Shown here: positions 1-5,833 of the stretch, piece after piece
How positions within the stretch are numbered: position 1 is the stretch's first letter
Layout of the letters: the number at the start of each line of letters is the position of its first letter
Origin: DASROJ01 sp035646975
GTDB taxonomy: Bacteria > Acidobacteriota > Polarisedimenticolia > JACPZX01 > DASXTC01
Length of the DNA: 7,582 bases
Assembly (NCBI GenBank): GCA_035646975.1
Contig: DASROJ010000015.1
Span: 1 to 7,582, forward strand
Direction: 5' to 3'
Notes under the pieces: model-generated
Told to the model about the DNA's origin: nothing
Databases searched by the model: none
Seen by the model: the letters and a program-made list of their open reading frames with translations, nothing else
Translations under genes and position numbers: made by a program

Positions 1-196
1 AGGTCGGGACGGCGGGTGGCGGAGGCTGCACCGGCTCAGCCTGCTGATCCTGCGGCTGGTCGGACTCGGGGGCCGGAGTGTCCTGCGTGGCCGGCTGGTT
101 CGGATCTCCGGCAGGCGGGGTCTCCTGCGCGAAGGCCATGATGGACAGGTGGCCAAGCACCAGGCACGCCAGCAGTGTCACCGTCAGCTTTTTCAT
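1..196 (-). CDS. Exported Pro/Gln-rich protein, N-terminal part (runs off the left edge)
   Basis: Sixty-five codons are visible, reading leftwards from the ATG at 196 to the window edge with no stop. The start is MKK followed by a hydrophobic stretch (about residues 5-22) ending in AFA-Q, a typical Sec signal peptide with likely cleavage after residue 23. An LLAC at residues 8-11 resembles a lipobox but lies too near the start to be a convincing one. After the signal the chain is low in complexity and rich in Pro, Gln, Glu, Asp and Ala (residues 24-65), probably a disordered linker before a domain outside the window. A weak Shine-Dalgarno (AAGG) lies about 8 bases upstream of the ATG. Only 21 bases separate the ATG from the terminator of the upstream gene, so an own promoter is not obvious. 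No family could be recognised; the function is unknown. Confidence 0.72.
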   Translation of the reverse strand, partial: MKKLTVTLLACLVLGHLSIMAFAQETPPAGDPNQPATQDTPAPESDQPQDQQAEPVQPPPPAVPT

Positions 197-217
197 GCGG
201 GGAACCTTAGCACACAT

Positions 218-249
218 AAAAAAACCGCCGGGCCTTTCGACCCGGCGGT
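218..249 (-). terminator. Intrinsic terminator of the small exported-protein gene
   Basis: On the minus strand a G/C-rich stem of nine pairs (ACCGCCGGG with its complement) is extended by two inner pairs (one a G-U) and closed by a GAAA tetraloop. A run of seven T follows. It lies 56 bases past the stop codon of the 306-818 gene and is a textbook rho-independent terminator. On the plus strand the stem is not followed by a good T run, so it works mainly in the minus direction. It ends just 21 bases before the next minus-strand start codon. Confidence 0.9.
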
Positions 250-305
250 CATTTCAAGGACTCTGTTCCTGTCAGCGATGTAACAGCCGACGAGCGATCT
301 CGAGA

Positions 306-818
306 CTAGTCGCTACCAGTCTGGCTGTTCCTCTTCTTCCTCTTGAACTTTCCACCGCGGCCGTTACCGTTGTTGAAGTCATCGTTCGGGTTGGAGCCGA
401 CGCCAGCATCACAGTTCGAGCAACCGGTGCTCAAACCAGCGGCCGAAGAGAGCTGCGGGCTGAACGCCCTGATGATTTCATTGGCCTGCGACGAGCCGAC
501 GAGCTTGTTGGGCGATTTGGTCGTCACGGTAATCCCGGCCTGCGACAGCATTCCCACGATATCCGACTCGGTCGCCGGCTTGCTCGGGTTGGAGACGGTG
601 ACGCCCCGGCTTCGGAGGGTAGCCATCGCGTTCTCCGGAGTCTGACGCCCGTGGCCCATGGCGGCCACCAAGTCAACCGCGAAATCAGCGACCCGATAGG
701 ACGTCTCGGGCGTCTGTGTGCGCGGCTTTGAGTCGCGGGCAGGCGCGGCCACTGCAAGGGCGCTCGCAAGAGTCAGGCACAAAGCCGACCCTACGACCGC
801 TCGAAGAACTCTTTTCAT
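306..818 (-). CDS. Small exported protein with CxxC and basic C-terminal tail, unknown family
   Basis: The product is 170 residues. An upstream in-frame ATG at 857 exists, but I chose the ATG at 818: GGAGG (824-828) sits 5 bases before it, and it gives a proper signal peptide (MKR, hydrophobic residues 7-25, cleavage near AVA-A at 24/25). The mature part has a helical region (about 41-120) with two similar short units, residues 64-78 and 87-101, each a helix pattern ending in Leu-x3-Gly-(Val/Ile)-Thr-Val. This suggests a small internal duplication. The C-terminus (130-170) is Gly/Asn/Ser-rich, with a CSNC pair at 133-136 and a basic cluster (KFKRKKR) at 157-163. The CxxC could form a disulfide or bind a metal or cofactor; the basic tail could bind an anionic surface polymer or nucleic acid. 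Both are inferences. It has its own promoter (924-952) and terminator. No known family was recognised. Confidence 0.82.
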   Translation of the reverse strand: MKRVLRAVVGSALCLTLASALAVAAPARDSKPRTQTPETSYRVADFAVDLVAAMGHGRQTPENAMATLRSRGVTVSNPSKPATESDIVGMLSQAGITVTTKSPNKLVGSSQANEIIRAFSPQLSSAAGLSTGCSNCDAGVGSNPNDDFNNGNGRGGKFKRKKRNSQTGSD

Positions 819-823
819 ACCCC

Positions 824-828
824 CCTCC
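824..828 (-). promoter_or_regulatory. Ribosome binding site of the small exported-protein gene
   Basis: GGAGG inside the run GGAGGGGGG on the minus strand, 5 bases before the ATG at 818. It decides in favour of this start over the in-frame ATG 13 codons upstream, which would also bury the signal peptide behind a polar extension. Confidence 0.8.
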
Positions 829-910
829 ATGTTGAATAAAACATCCTGAACGGACACTATATCTCAAAGAGAGCGCAATCCCCCCAACCTTTTTCTTCAG
901 GAAGCGGTAT

Positions 911-924
911 TTCGTTCCGTTCGT
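911..924 (+). repeat. 14-base near-repeat, copy 1, at the leftward promoter
   Basis: TTCGTTCCGTTCGT. It matches copy 2 (1052-1065) at 13 of 14 positions. It begins at the last base of the leftward -10 element and covers the expected transcription start. Within it, TTCGT recurs with a 9-base period, as in sites for regulators that bind as tandem dimers. The role as an operator is inference; the sequence is simple enough for chance to be possible. Confidence 0.5.
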
Positions 925-952
925 ATATACCGCGACACCTTCCCCCCGTCAA
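924..952 (-). promoter_or_regulatory. Sigma70-type promoter for the small exported-protein gene
   Basis: On the minus strand TTGACG (947-952) is followed after exactly 17 bases by TATATA (924-929). The -35 matches the TTGACA consensus at five of six positions, and the -10 matches TATAAT at four of six. Transcription would start near 917, giving a leader of about 100 bases before the ATG at 818. Confidence 0.68.
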
Positions 953-1046
953 CACGAAAAAACCCGCTGTGACAGAGATTTCAGCCCGGCAGCCTGGTCA
1001 GGTCCTGGCCATATCGGTCACCCATGCCCGGTCGGAACCGTAACTG

Positions 1047-1076
1047 TTGACTTCGTTTCGTTCGTTCAGCTACGAT
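1047..1076 (+). promoter_or_regulatory. Sigma70-type promoter for the membrane-protein gene pair
   Basis: TTGACT (1047-1052), an 18-base spacer, then TACGAT (1071-1076). The -35 matches consensus at five of six positions; the -10 keeps the important T1, A2 and T6. The start would be near 1083, leaving a leader of about 45 bases with a strong ribosome binding site. Repeat copy 2 fills most of the spacer, so a protein bound there would block or remodel this promoter. Confidence 0.65.
1052..1065 (+). repeat. 14-base near-repeat, copy 2, inside the rightward promoter
   Basis: TTCGTTTCGTTCGT, in the spacer between the -35 and -10 elements of the rightward promoter. It differs from copy 1 (911-924) only at position 7. 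The same 9-base spacing of TTCGT is seen in both copies. A candidate operator shared by the divergent transcripts; this is inference. Confidence 0.5.
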
Positions 1077-1115
1077 AGCCCGCCGCGTACGCGTTAATCG
1101 TTTACGCTTCAATAC

Positions 1116-1123
1116 TTAGGAGG
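1116..1123 (+). promoter_or_regulatory. Strong ribosome binding site for a TTG start
   Basis: TTAGGAGG, with AGGAGG ending 4 bases before the TTG at 1128. No ATG or GTG at suitable spacing competes, so this near-perfect Shine-Dalgarno sequence is what supports the rare TTG start. Confidence 0.8.
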
Positions 1124-1127
1124 CCAC

Positions 1128-2156
1128 TTGGCGGGTCAATCAGAGCCCTCGACCTTCTCAGCCTCCCCCTCGATTCGACGTCAGTGGAGCCTCAAGGATG
1201 TTCCGCTGGCCGTCCGGCTGGCCTTCGACCTCGAAAAACTCGCCACCGCGGCGATCGGTCTGACCGCAGCCGCGCTTGCCTACGGGACATTCAACTGGCT
1301 CGGTCTGCTCACGCGGGACCGGGCGGCCCATCGTGTCTTCACGGTGCTGGGCGCCATCCTTGCCACCTGCATCGCCATGTTCGTCTCGGGCCTCATCGCC
1401 CGAATGGCCACTACCCAGCTGCTCGAAGAGCGACGAATCGGCGCAGGGGAGCTCACCCAGTTCGCCCGAGAGCGCTGGACCACGCTGGCGGGGATTCCTC
1501 TTGCGTTTGGCGGCATCGCGCTGTTGATGCTCGGGATTGAGTCGCTCCTGGCGATGGTCGGGTCCATCCCCGGAGTCGGGCCGATCATCTGGTCGTCCTC
1601 CTTTCTGCTGGCGTTCTTCCTGAGCCTTGCCGCGGTGCTCACGGTGGCGATTCACATGCTCGGGGCGTTTCTCTACCCCTCCATCGTCGCCATCCGCGGT
1701 GTGGGCGCGGTGGGAGCGATTCTCGAGGTGGTGGCGCTGGCGCGGCGCAAACCACTCTTCCTGCTGCTGTACGAAGCGTTCGTCGCGGCAGTCGGCGGGC
1801 TGATGACCGTGCTTCTCGGCGGGCTGGTCTGGGCGAGCCTGAACCTCACGATGTTCCTGGGCGGGGCGATCATGGGTGAGAAATTCGACGAGACACTGGC
1901 GGCATTGCCCGGGTTTTTTCGCGTCTTCCTGCGCCCCTTCGCCAGGATCATCCCGATGACCGCGGATGAGATGGAGCTGGCGTGGCATTATGATCTGTCG
2001 GGCCTGCTGCTCGGCGTCTCGCTGCTCGTGGTCGTCGTTCTCACCCTGGTCTACCCCTTCGTCTTTTTCACCTCGGCCGGGTCGATCGTCTACCTGATCC
2101 TCAAGCCTGAAGGCGAGCCGGCGCCGACCGAGCGGAGCCCCATCGAGGATCTGTGA
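1128..2156 (+). CDS. Polytopic inner-membrane protein of unknown function
   Basis: The product is 342 residues, read from a TTG behind TTAGGAGG. After a polar N-terminus (1-37) come about six or seven hydrophobic segments: roughly 38-60, 70-92, 119-145, 153-185, 210-248 (perhaps two helices) and 290-325. Charged loops lie between them (for example LLEERRIGAGE at 98-108), and a short acidic/proline tail (328-342) is probably cytosolic. Residues 250-290 form a longer soluble loop. No catalytic motif, ATP-binding site or cofactor cysteine pair is visible, and I do not recognise a named family. The stop overlaps the start of the next membrane-protein gene by 4 bases (GTGA), so the two are translationally coupled and their products may form a complex. 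The promoter at 1047-1076 probably drives both. A channel, transporter or envelope-assembly role would be guesswork. Confidence 0.85.
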   Translation: MAGQSEPSTFSASPSIRRQWSLKDVPLAVRLAFDLEKLATAAIGLTAAALAYGTFNWLGLLTRDRAAHRVFTVLGAILATCIAMFVSGLIARMATTQLLEERRIGAGELTQFARERWTTLAGIPLAFGGIALLMLGIESLLAMVGSIPGVGPIIWSSSFLLAFFLSLAAVLTVAIHMLGAFLYPSIVAIRGVGAVGAILEVVALARRKPLFLLLYEAFVAAVGGLMTVLLGGLVWASLNLTMFLGGAIMGEKFDETLAALPGFFRVFLRPFARIIPMTADEMELAWHYDLSGLLLGVSLLVVVVLTLVYPFVFFTSAGSIVYLILKPEGEPAPTERSPIEDL

Positions 2157-2719
2157 TCGAGCGAGGCTATTTCGGGCGCGCCCTTCAAATCGTGGGGAAC
2201 GACCCGTTCACCTACGTGGTGGGCGGGATCGTGCTGCAGCTCATCTCGGTTGTGGCCTTCGGCCTGCTGACCGGCCCGGCGATCGCCGGCATCGTCTGGA
2301 TCACCTTGAAGCACTGCCGGGGCCAGGAGGTGACCGCCGGCGATCTCTTCCGCGGCTTCGACAACTTCGGCAACACCTTCATCGCTGGAATCGTCTTCGG
2401 CCTGCTGGTCAGCCTGGGTCTGATGCTTTGCGTGGTGCCGGGGATCATCCTTGGCGCGCTGTTCTGCTTCGTGTTCCCGTTTATCGTCGACAGGGGGATG
2501 ATGTTTCCCGAGGCGATGGTGGCCAGCAGGAAGCTCGGGCAGGGCCGAACGGATCTGCTCGCCAAGACCCTGTTCTTCCTTCTGGCGCTGATCGTCGGCG
2601 TCTCGGGAATCATTCTTTGCGTGGTGGGACTGTTCTTTACCTGGCCGCTCATGTGGGCGGTCGTCGCCGTCGCCTATGAGGATCTTGCCGGCCCGCCGCC
2701 TGTGGTGGCCGAAGACTGA
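2153..2719 (+). CDS. Small polytopic membrane protein, DUF975/UPF0259 (YciC)-like
   Basis: The product is 188 residues from a GTG start that overlaps the preceding TGA as GTGA. GAGG at 2145-2148 lies 4 bases before it. Three hydrophobic blocks are seen (about 20-50, 74-112, 138-175), probably five or six helices. The pattern GPAIAGIVW, then a short basic loop, then DLFRGFDNFG (64-73) and later VPGIILG (95-101) with a PEAMVASRKLGQG segment (119-131) resembles the loosely defined DUF975/UPF0259 group of membrane proteins. This family call is from memory of the pattern and is moderate at best. The function of that group is not established. The gene is coupled to the larger membrane protein upstream, so both products are likely to be made together and may interact. 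No enzyme motif is present. Confidence 0.82.
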   Translation: MIERGYFGRALQIVGNDPFTYVVGGIVLQLISVVAFGLLTGPAIAGIVWITLKHCRGQEVTAGDLFRGFDNFGNTFIAGIVFGLLVSLGLMLCVVPGIILGALFCFVFPFIVDRGMMFPEAMVASRKLGQGRTDLLAKTLFFLLALIVGVSGIILCVVGLFFTWPLMWAVVAVAYEDLAGPPPVVAED

Positions 2720-2725
2720 CCGTTC

Positions 2726-2734
2726 TGTTAGCAT
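2726..2734 (+). promoter_or_regulatory. Possible extended -10 promoter before the dGTPase-like gene
   Basis: TGTTAGCAT is an extended -10 form (TG, one base, TAGCAT) in the only gap between the membrane-protein pair and the four-gene cluster. No good -35 lies at the right distance. A 5-pair hairpin (CGCGG 2739-2743 with CCGCG 2754-2758) follows in the presumed leader. The cluster may instead be transcribed from 1047-1076. Confidence 0.3.
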
Positions 2735-2766
2735 GCCGCGCGGTTCTTTCCCCCCGCGACTCTCAA

Positions 2767-4083
2767 ATGGCCCGACAGACAACCGACCTGACCCGGGAAG
2801 AGCTGGAAAGGGACGAGGATCATCGACTGGCGCCCTACGCCATGCGCAGCGCGCGGGCGCGAAGGGCGCTGCCTCTGGAGCGGGATGGACGGATCTTCGA
2901 TTACCGTACCGAGTTTCAGCGCGACCGGGATCGGGTCCTGCACTCCCGGGCGTTTCGCCGGTTGCGTCTCAAGTCGCACGGTGGCGCTTTCCCCCCCGCT
3001 GAGAGGTACCGCGACCGCCTCACCCACTCGCTCGAGGTGAGCCAGCTTTCCCGCACCGCGGCGCGCGGTCTGGGGCTCAACGAGGATCTGGTCGAAGCGA
3101 TCGCGCTGGGTCATGAGCTGGGGATGCCCCCCTTTGCAAGGGCCGGTGAAGCGGCCTTGTCCGCGCTTCTTGGAGGCGGCGCCGGAGGATCCCGGCATGG
3201 GTTCCGGTATAACGAGCAGAGCCTGCGGGTCGTGGATCTCATCGAGAAGCGGTACGAGCATGCGGGGGTCAACCTGACTGATCCGACGCGCGAAGGCATT
3301 CTCAAGCACGCTCCGGAGGCGCCTGCACGCTCCCGGCCGGACGGACCGGCGGGTGAAGGGCTTCACCTCGGATGGGCCCCCTTTTTCGAGGCGCAACTGG
3401 TCGGAGTGATCGATGAAGTGGCCTCGGTGGTGCAGGATCTCGACGATGCCTTGCGCGCGGGCGATCTGGAGATCGCCGAGGTGGAGAGCCTGCCGATCGT
3501 CGCCGAGCTGCACCGGCGCATCCGCCCGAGGCGTGGTGGGCTGTTCATGCGAGCCAACGTCATCAACCGGGGTCTCACTCACATGCTGGTGACCTCGGTC
3601 ATCCATCACTCGAGACGTTCGCTCAGAGCCTGGGCAAAGGCCAGTGGAGTGGAGACTCACGAGGCGTTCATTGCGGCGCGCGGCGCGGTCCGGCCGGGCA
3701 CGATAGGGCTGACGCCGGCCGTGCGCCGGTTGTACGATGGACTGAGGAGTTTCCTGACGCGGCATCTGTATCAGGGAGCCTGGCTTTCCGGCGTGGCCGC
3801 CAGGGCAAGGCATCTGCTTGGCGGGCTGTTTCGAGCGCTCACCGACGACCCGAGGCTGGCGGACGATTACCTGCTGCTGAGGTTCAAGGAAGAGCATGGA
3901 GGCCGCTATCTTCGCGACCTGCCGCCGGCGGAGATCGGCGCGGAGATGAGACGCCGCTACCGCGGCAACGCGCGGTACGCTCGCCTGGTGGCCGACCACA
4001 TCGCCGGCATGACCGATCTGTTCGCGGTATCCGAGTACGAAAGGCTTCTTGGCCCGTTCGTGATGGGAGGAACCAGGAGATGA
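2767..4083 (+). CDS. dGTPase-family protein (type 2, HD superfamily) with altered active site, probable pseudoenzyme
   Basis: The product is 438 residues, the usual size for type-2 dNTP triphosphohydrolases, and family signatures run end to end: LAPYA (21-25), FQRDRDRVLHSRAFRRL (50-66), RLTHSLEV (84-91), LNEDLVEAIALGHELG (104-119), NEQSLR (149-154), VNLT..EGILKH (168-181), EAQ..GVIDE (208-217), DLDDALRAG (224-232) and IAGMTD near the C-terminus. Active members hydrolyse dNTP to deoxynucleoside and triphosphate. Here the HD dyad is H116-E117, the family GHPPFGH is GMPPFAR (M120, R125 in place of the catalytic His), GFEHN is GFRYN (R147, Y148), and the His before DLDD is Q223. H87, E128 and D216 remain. 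The frame is intact, so this is not a decayed gene. Catalysis is probably lost or changed. The ATG has no clear Shine-Dalgarno. The stop overlaps rpiB as ATGA. Confidence 0.9.
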   Translation: MARQTTDLTREELERDEDHRLAPYAMRSARARRALPLERDGRIFDYRTEFQRDRDRVLHSRAFRRLRLKSHGGAFPPAERYRDRLTHSLEVSQLSRTAARGLGLNEDLVEAIALGHELGMPPFARAGEAALSALLGGGAGGSRHGFRYNEQSLRVVDLIEKRYEHAGVNLTDPTREGILKHAPEAPARSRPDGPAGEGLHLGWAPFFEAQLVGVIDEVASVVQDLDDALRAGDLEIAEVESLPIVAELHRRIRPRRGGLFMRANVINRGLTHMLVTSVIHHSRRSLRAWAKASGVETHEAFIAARGAVRPGTIGLTPAVRRLYDGLRSFLTRHLYQGAWLSGVAARARHLLGGLFRALTDDPRLADDYLLLRFKEEHGGRYLRDLPPAEIGAEMRRRYRGNARYARLVADHIAGMTDLFAVSEYERLLGPFVMGGTRR

Positions 4084-4544
4084 AACAGCCTCGACTGGCC
4101 GTCGGATGCGACCACGCGGCGGTCGCGATGAAGGACGACATCGTGCGTGACTTGCGGGGAGCCGGGCTGCAGGTGGAGGATGTCGGCGCGTTCAACCAGG
4201 ACTCGGTGGATTACCCGGACTTCGCCGCGCTGGTGGCCGCCCGCGTGACATCGGGGGCGGCCGATCTGGGCATCGCGCTGTGCGGCACCGGCATCGGCGT
4301 GGCGATCGCGGCCAACAAGATTCGCGGCGTGCGCGCCGCGGTGTGCCACGACGTCACCACGGCGCGGCTGTCCCGACAGCACAACGACGCCAACGTGCTA
4401 TGCATGGGCGCGCGCATCATCGGGCCCGCCGTCGCGGCGGATATCGTGAAGGAGTGGCTGGCCGCGGACTTCGAAGGAGGGCGGCACAAGCGTCGCGTGG
4501 AGAAGATCGAGGCGCTCGAGGCCACCCAGACGGTGAAACGATGA
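4080..4544 (+). CDS. rpiB: Ribose-5-phosphate isomerase B (RpiB/LacAB family)
   Basis: The product is 154 residues, normal for the family, and converts ribulose-5-phosphate and ribose-5-phosphate in the cytosolic pentose phosphate pathway. Visible signatures are GCDHAA (9-14), DYPD (44-47), the active-site ALCGTGIG (66-73, with C68 equivalent to the catalytic Cys of E. coli RpiB and T70 beside it), AANKIRGVRAAVCHD (77-91), LSRQHNDANVL (97-107) and EGGRHKRRVEKI (132-143). H12, H101 and R136 match phosphate- and substrate-binding positions of the family. The ATG overlaps the preceding TGA, with GGGAGG (4065-4070) 9 bases upstream and AGGAG directly before. The stop overlaps glyA in the same way. 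rpiB next to glyA is a common arrangement in bacteria. All key residues are present, so I expect an active enzyme. Confidence 0.96.
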   Translation: MKQPRLAVGCDHAAVAMKDDIVRDLRGAGLQVEDVGAFNQDSVDYPDFAALVAARVTSGAADLGIALCGTGIGVAIAANKIRGVRAAVCHDVTTARLSRQHNDANVLCMGARIIGPAVAADIVKEWLAADFEGGRHKRRVEKIEALEATQTVKR

Positions 4545-5833
4545 CCCATCCAATCGTCGAGTTCGACCCCGAGGTGGCCGCGGCGATCGACGGGGAGATT
4601 CGCAGACAGCAGGAAACACTCGAGCTGATCGCCTCCGAGAACTTCGTCAGCCCCGCGGTGCTGGCCGCGGCGGCCACCGTGTTCACCAACAAGTACGCGG
4701 AAGGTTACCCGGGCCGGCGTTACTACGGCGGGTGCGAGTATGTCGATGTCGTCGAGCGGCTGGCGCGCGACCGGGCCTGCGCGTTGTTCGGCGCCGAGCA
4801 CGCCAACGTTCAGCCGCACTCGGGCAGCCAGGCCAACATGGCGGTCTGCTTCACCGCCTGCAAGCCGGGCGACACGGTTCTGGGAATGAACCTCTCCCAC
4901 GGAGGTCATCTCACCCACGGTCATCCGCTCAATTTCTCCGGCATGATGTACAGGATCGTCCCCTACGGGGTGCGCCGCGACACGGAGACGATCGACTACG
5001 ACGAGATGGAGGCCCTGGCGCTCGAGCATCGGCCAAAGCTGATCATCGCCGGCGCCAGCGCCTACTCGCGCGTCATCGACTTTTCGCGCGTCAGGGCCAT
5101 CGCCGATGCGGTCGGGGCGCTGGTGATGACCGACATGGCGCATATCGCCGGACCGATCGCCGCGGGACTGCACCCGTCTCCGATCCCGTCCTCGGATTTC
5201 GTCACCACCACGACACACAAGACGCTGCGCGGTCCGCGAGGCGGCGTGGTGTTCTGCAGAAGCGCCCATGCGAAGGATCTCGACAGGAAGACCTTTCCGG
5301 GGATACAGGGGGGCCCGCTGGTTCACATCATCGCGGCCAAGGCGATCTGCTTCCGGGAGGCGAGTCAGCCGGCCTTCAAGCAGTACCAGGCCCGCGTTCT
5401 CGAAAACGCCCGGACTCTCGCAGCCACGATGGCGGCCGCAGGGTTCCGCATCGTGTCCGGCGGCACGGACAATCATCTCTTTCTTCTCGATGTAGCCGGC
5501 TCCGGCTCCAGCGGCAAGGCGGCTGAGGAAGCCCTGGAGAAGGCTTCGATCACGGTGAACAAGAACACCATCCCGTTCGACACCCGACCGCCGCTCGATC
5601 CTTCAGGCATTCGCATCGGCACTCCCGCGGTCACCACCCGCGGCATGGGCCGGGTCGAGATGGAGACGATCGGCGCCCTGATGACCCAGGTGCTCAAGAG
5701 CATCGGAACGGTGGGCCACGACCGTCAGGTCAGCGAAGTGCGTGACGAGGTCGTGCGCCTCTGCCGGCGCTTTCCGCTGCCCTACGAGCCGATCGGCGCC
5801 GCCGCCGGCGCGACGAGGGCCGCGACAACGTGA
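4541..5833 (+). CDS. glyA: Serine hydroxymethyltransferase
   Basis: The product is 430 residues, slightly longer than the usual 410-420 because of a short Ala/Thr tail. It is a PLP enzyme that interconverts serine and glycine with transfer of a one-carbon unit to tetrahydrofolate, feeding purine, thymidylate and methionine synthesis. Visible elements are LIASENF (29-35), NKYAEGYPGRRYYGG (50-64), SGSQAN (94-99), HGGHLTHG (120-127), TDMAHIAG (197-204) and the lysine motif TTTTHKTLRGPRGG (222-235), where K227 binds PLP. SGIRIGTPAVTTRG (355-368) includes the substrate-carboxylate arginine R358. The start is the ATG overlapping the rpiB stop: it aligns with the family N-terminus, while further in-frame codons upstream lie inside rpiB. 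No strong Shine-Dalgarno is seen, consistent with translational coupling. All catalytic residues are in place. Confidence 0.97.
   Translation: MTHPIVEFDPEVAAAIDGEIRRQQETLELIASENFVSPAVLAAAATVFTNKYAEGYPGRRYYGGCEYVDVVERLARDRACALFGAEHANVQPHSGSQANMAVCFTACKPGDTVLGMNLSHGGHLTHGHPLNFSGMMYRIVPYGVRRDTETIDYDEMEALALEHRPKLIIAGASAYSRVIDFSRVRAIADAVGALVMTDMAHIAGPIAAGLHPSPIPSSDFVTTTTHKTLRGPRGGVVFCRSAHAKDLDRKTFPGIQGGPLVHIIAAKAICFREASQPAFKQYQARVLENARTLAATMAAAGFRIVSGGTDNHLFLLDVAGSGSSGKAAEEALEKASITVNKNTIPFDTRPPLDPSGIRIGTPAVTTRGMGRVEMETIGALMTQVLKSIGTVGHDRQVSEVRDEVVRLCRRFPLPYEPIGAAAGATRAATT

Larger units (their letters stand above)
819..1127. other. Divergent intergenic control region
   Basis: About 310 bases without a gene lie between the divergent starts at 818 and 1128. 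They hold a promoter facing left (924-952), a promoter facing right (1047-1076), a 14-base near-repeat at each promoter (911-924 and 1052-1065) and the two ribosome binding sites. The leftward transcript would have a leader of roughly 100 bases. I see no convincing riboswitch fold, small RNA or short gene here. The central part (about 960-1045) shows nothing I can name. Confidence 0.7.

Noticed and set aside
78..731. Long plus-strand open frame of 217 codons across the left end
   Set aside because: It lies opposite two minus-strand genes that have signal peptides, a Shine-Dalgarno for the complete one, a promoter and a terminator. The plus-strand frame runs through the terminator hairpin and gives an Arg-rich product without recognisable domains.
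819..857. ATG at 857 as start of the small exported protein
   Set aside because: It would put 13 extra residues ahead of the signal peptide and has no good binding site; the ATG at 818 has GGAGG at correct spacing.
968..1042. Short plus-strand frame of 24 codons starting with GTG in the divergent region
   Set aside because: There is no ribosome binding site, it begins upstream of the mapped promoter-like elements, and it shows no conserved-looking features.
2739..2758. Hairpin CGCGG/CCGCG as a terminator of the membrane-protein pair
   Set aside because: The stem has only five pairs with a 10-base loop and no T run follows, so it is not a rho-independent terminator; it is mentioned only as a possible leader structure.
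2728..3999. Minus-strand open frame of 423 codons opposite the dGTPase-like gene
   Set aside because: The plus strand encodes an unmistakable family homologue. The antisense product is low in hydrophobic core residues and rich in Arg, Gln and Pro, as is typical for shadows of high-GC genes.
4280..4540. Upstream in-frame extension of glyA to 4280 (517-residue reading)
   Set aside because: The extension lies inside rpiB in another frame and is Arg-rich; the family N-terminus matches the ATG at 4541, which forms the ATGA overlap.
4211..5476. Minus-strand open frame of 421 codons opposite rpiB and glyA
   Set aside because: Both plus-strand genes are fully conserved enzymes; the antisense frame is a high-GC shadow rich in His, Arg and Gly with no domain.
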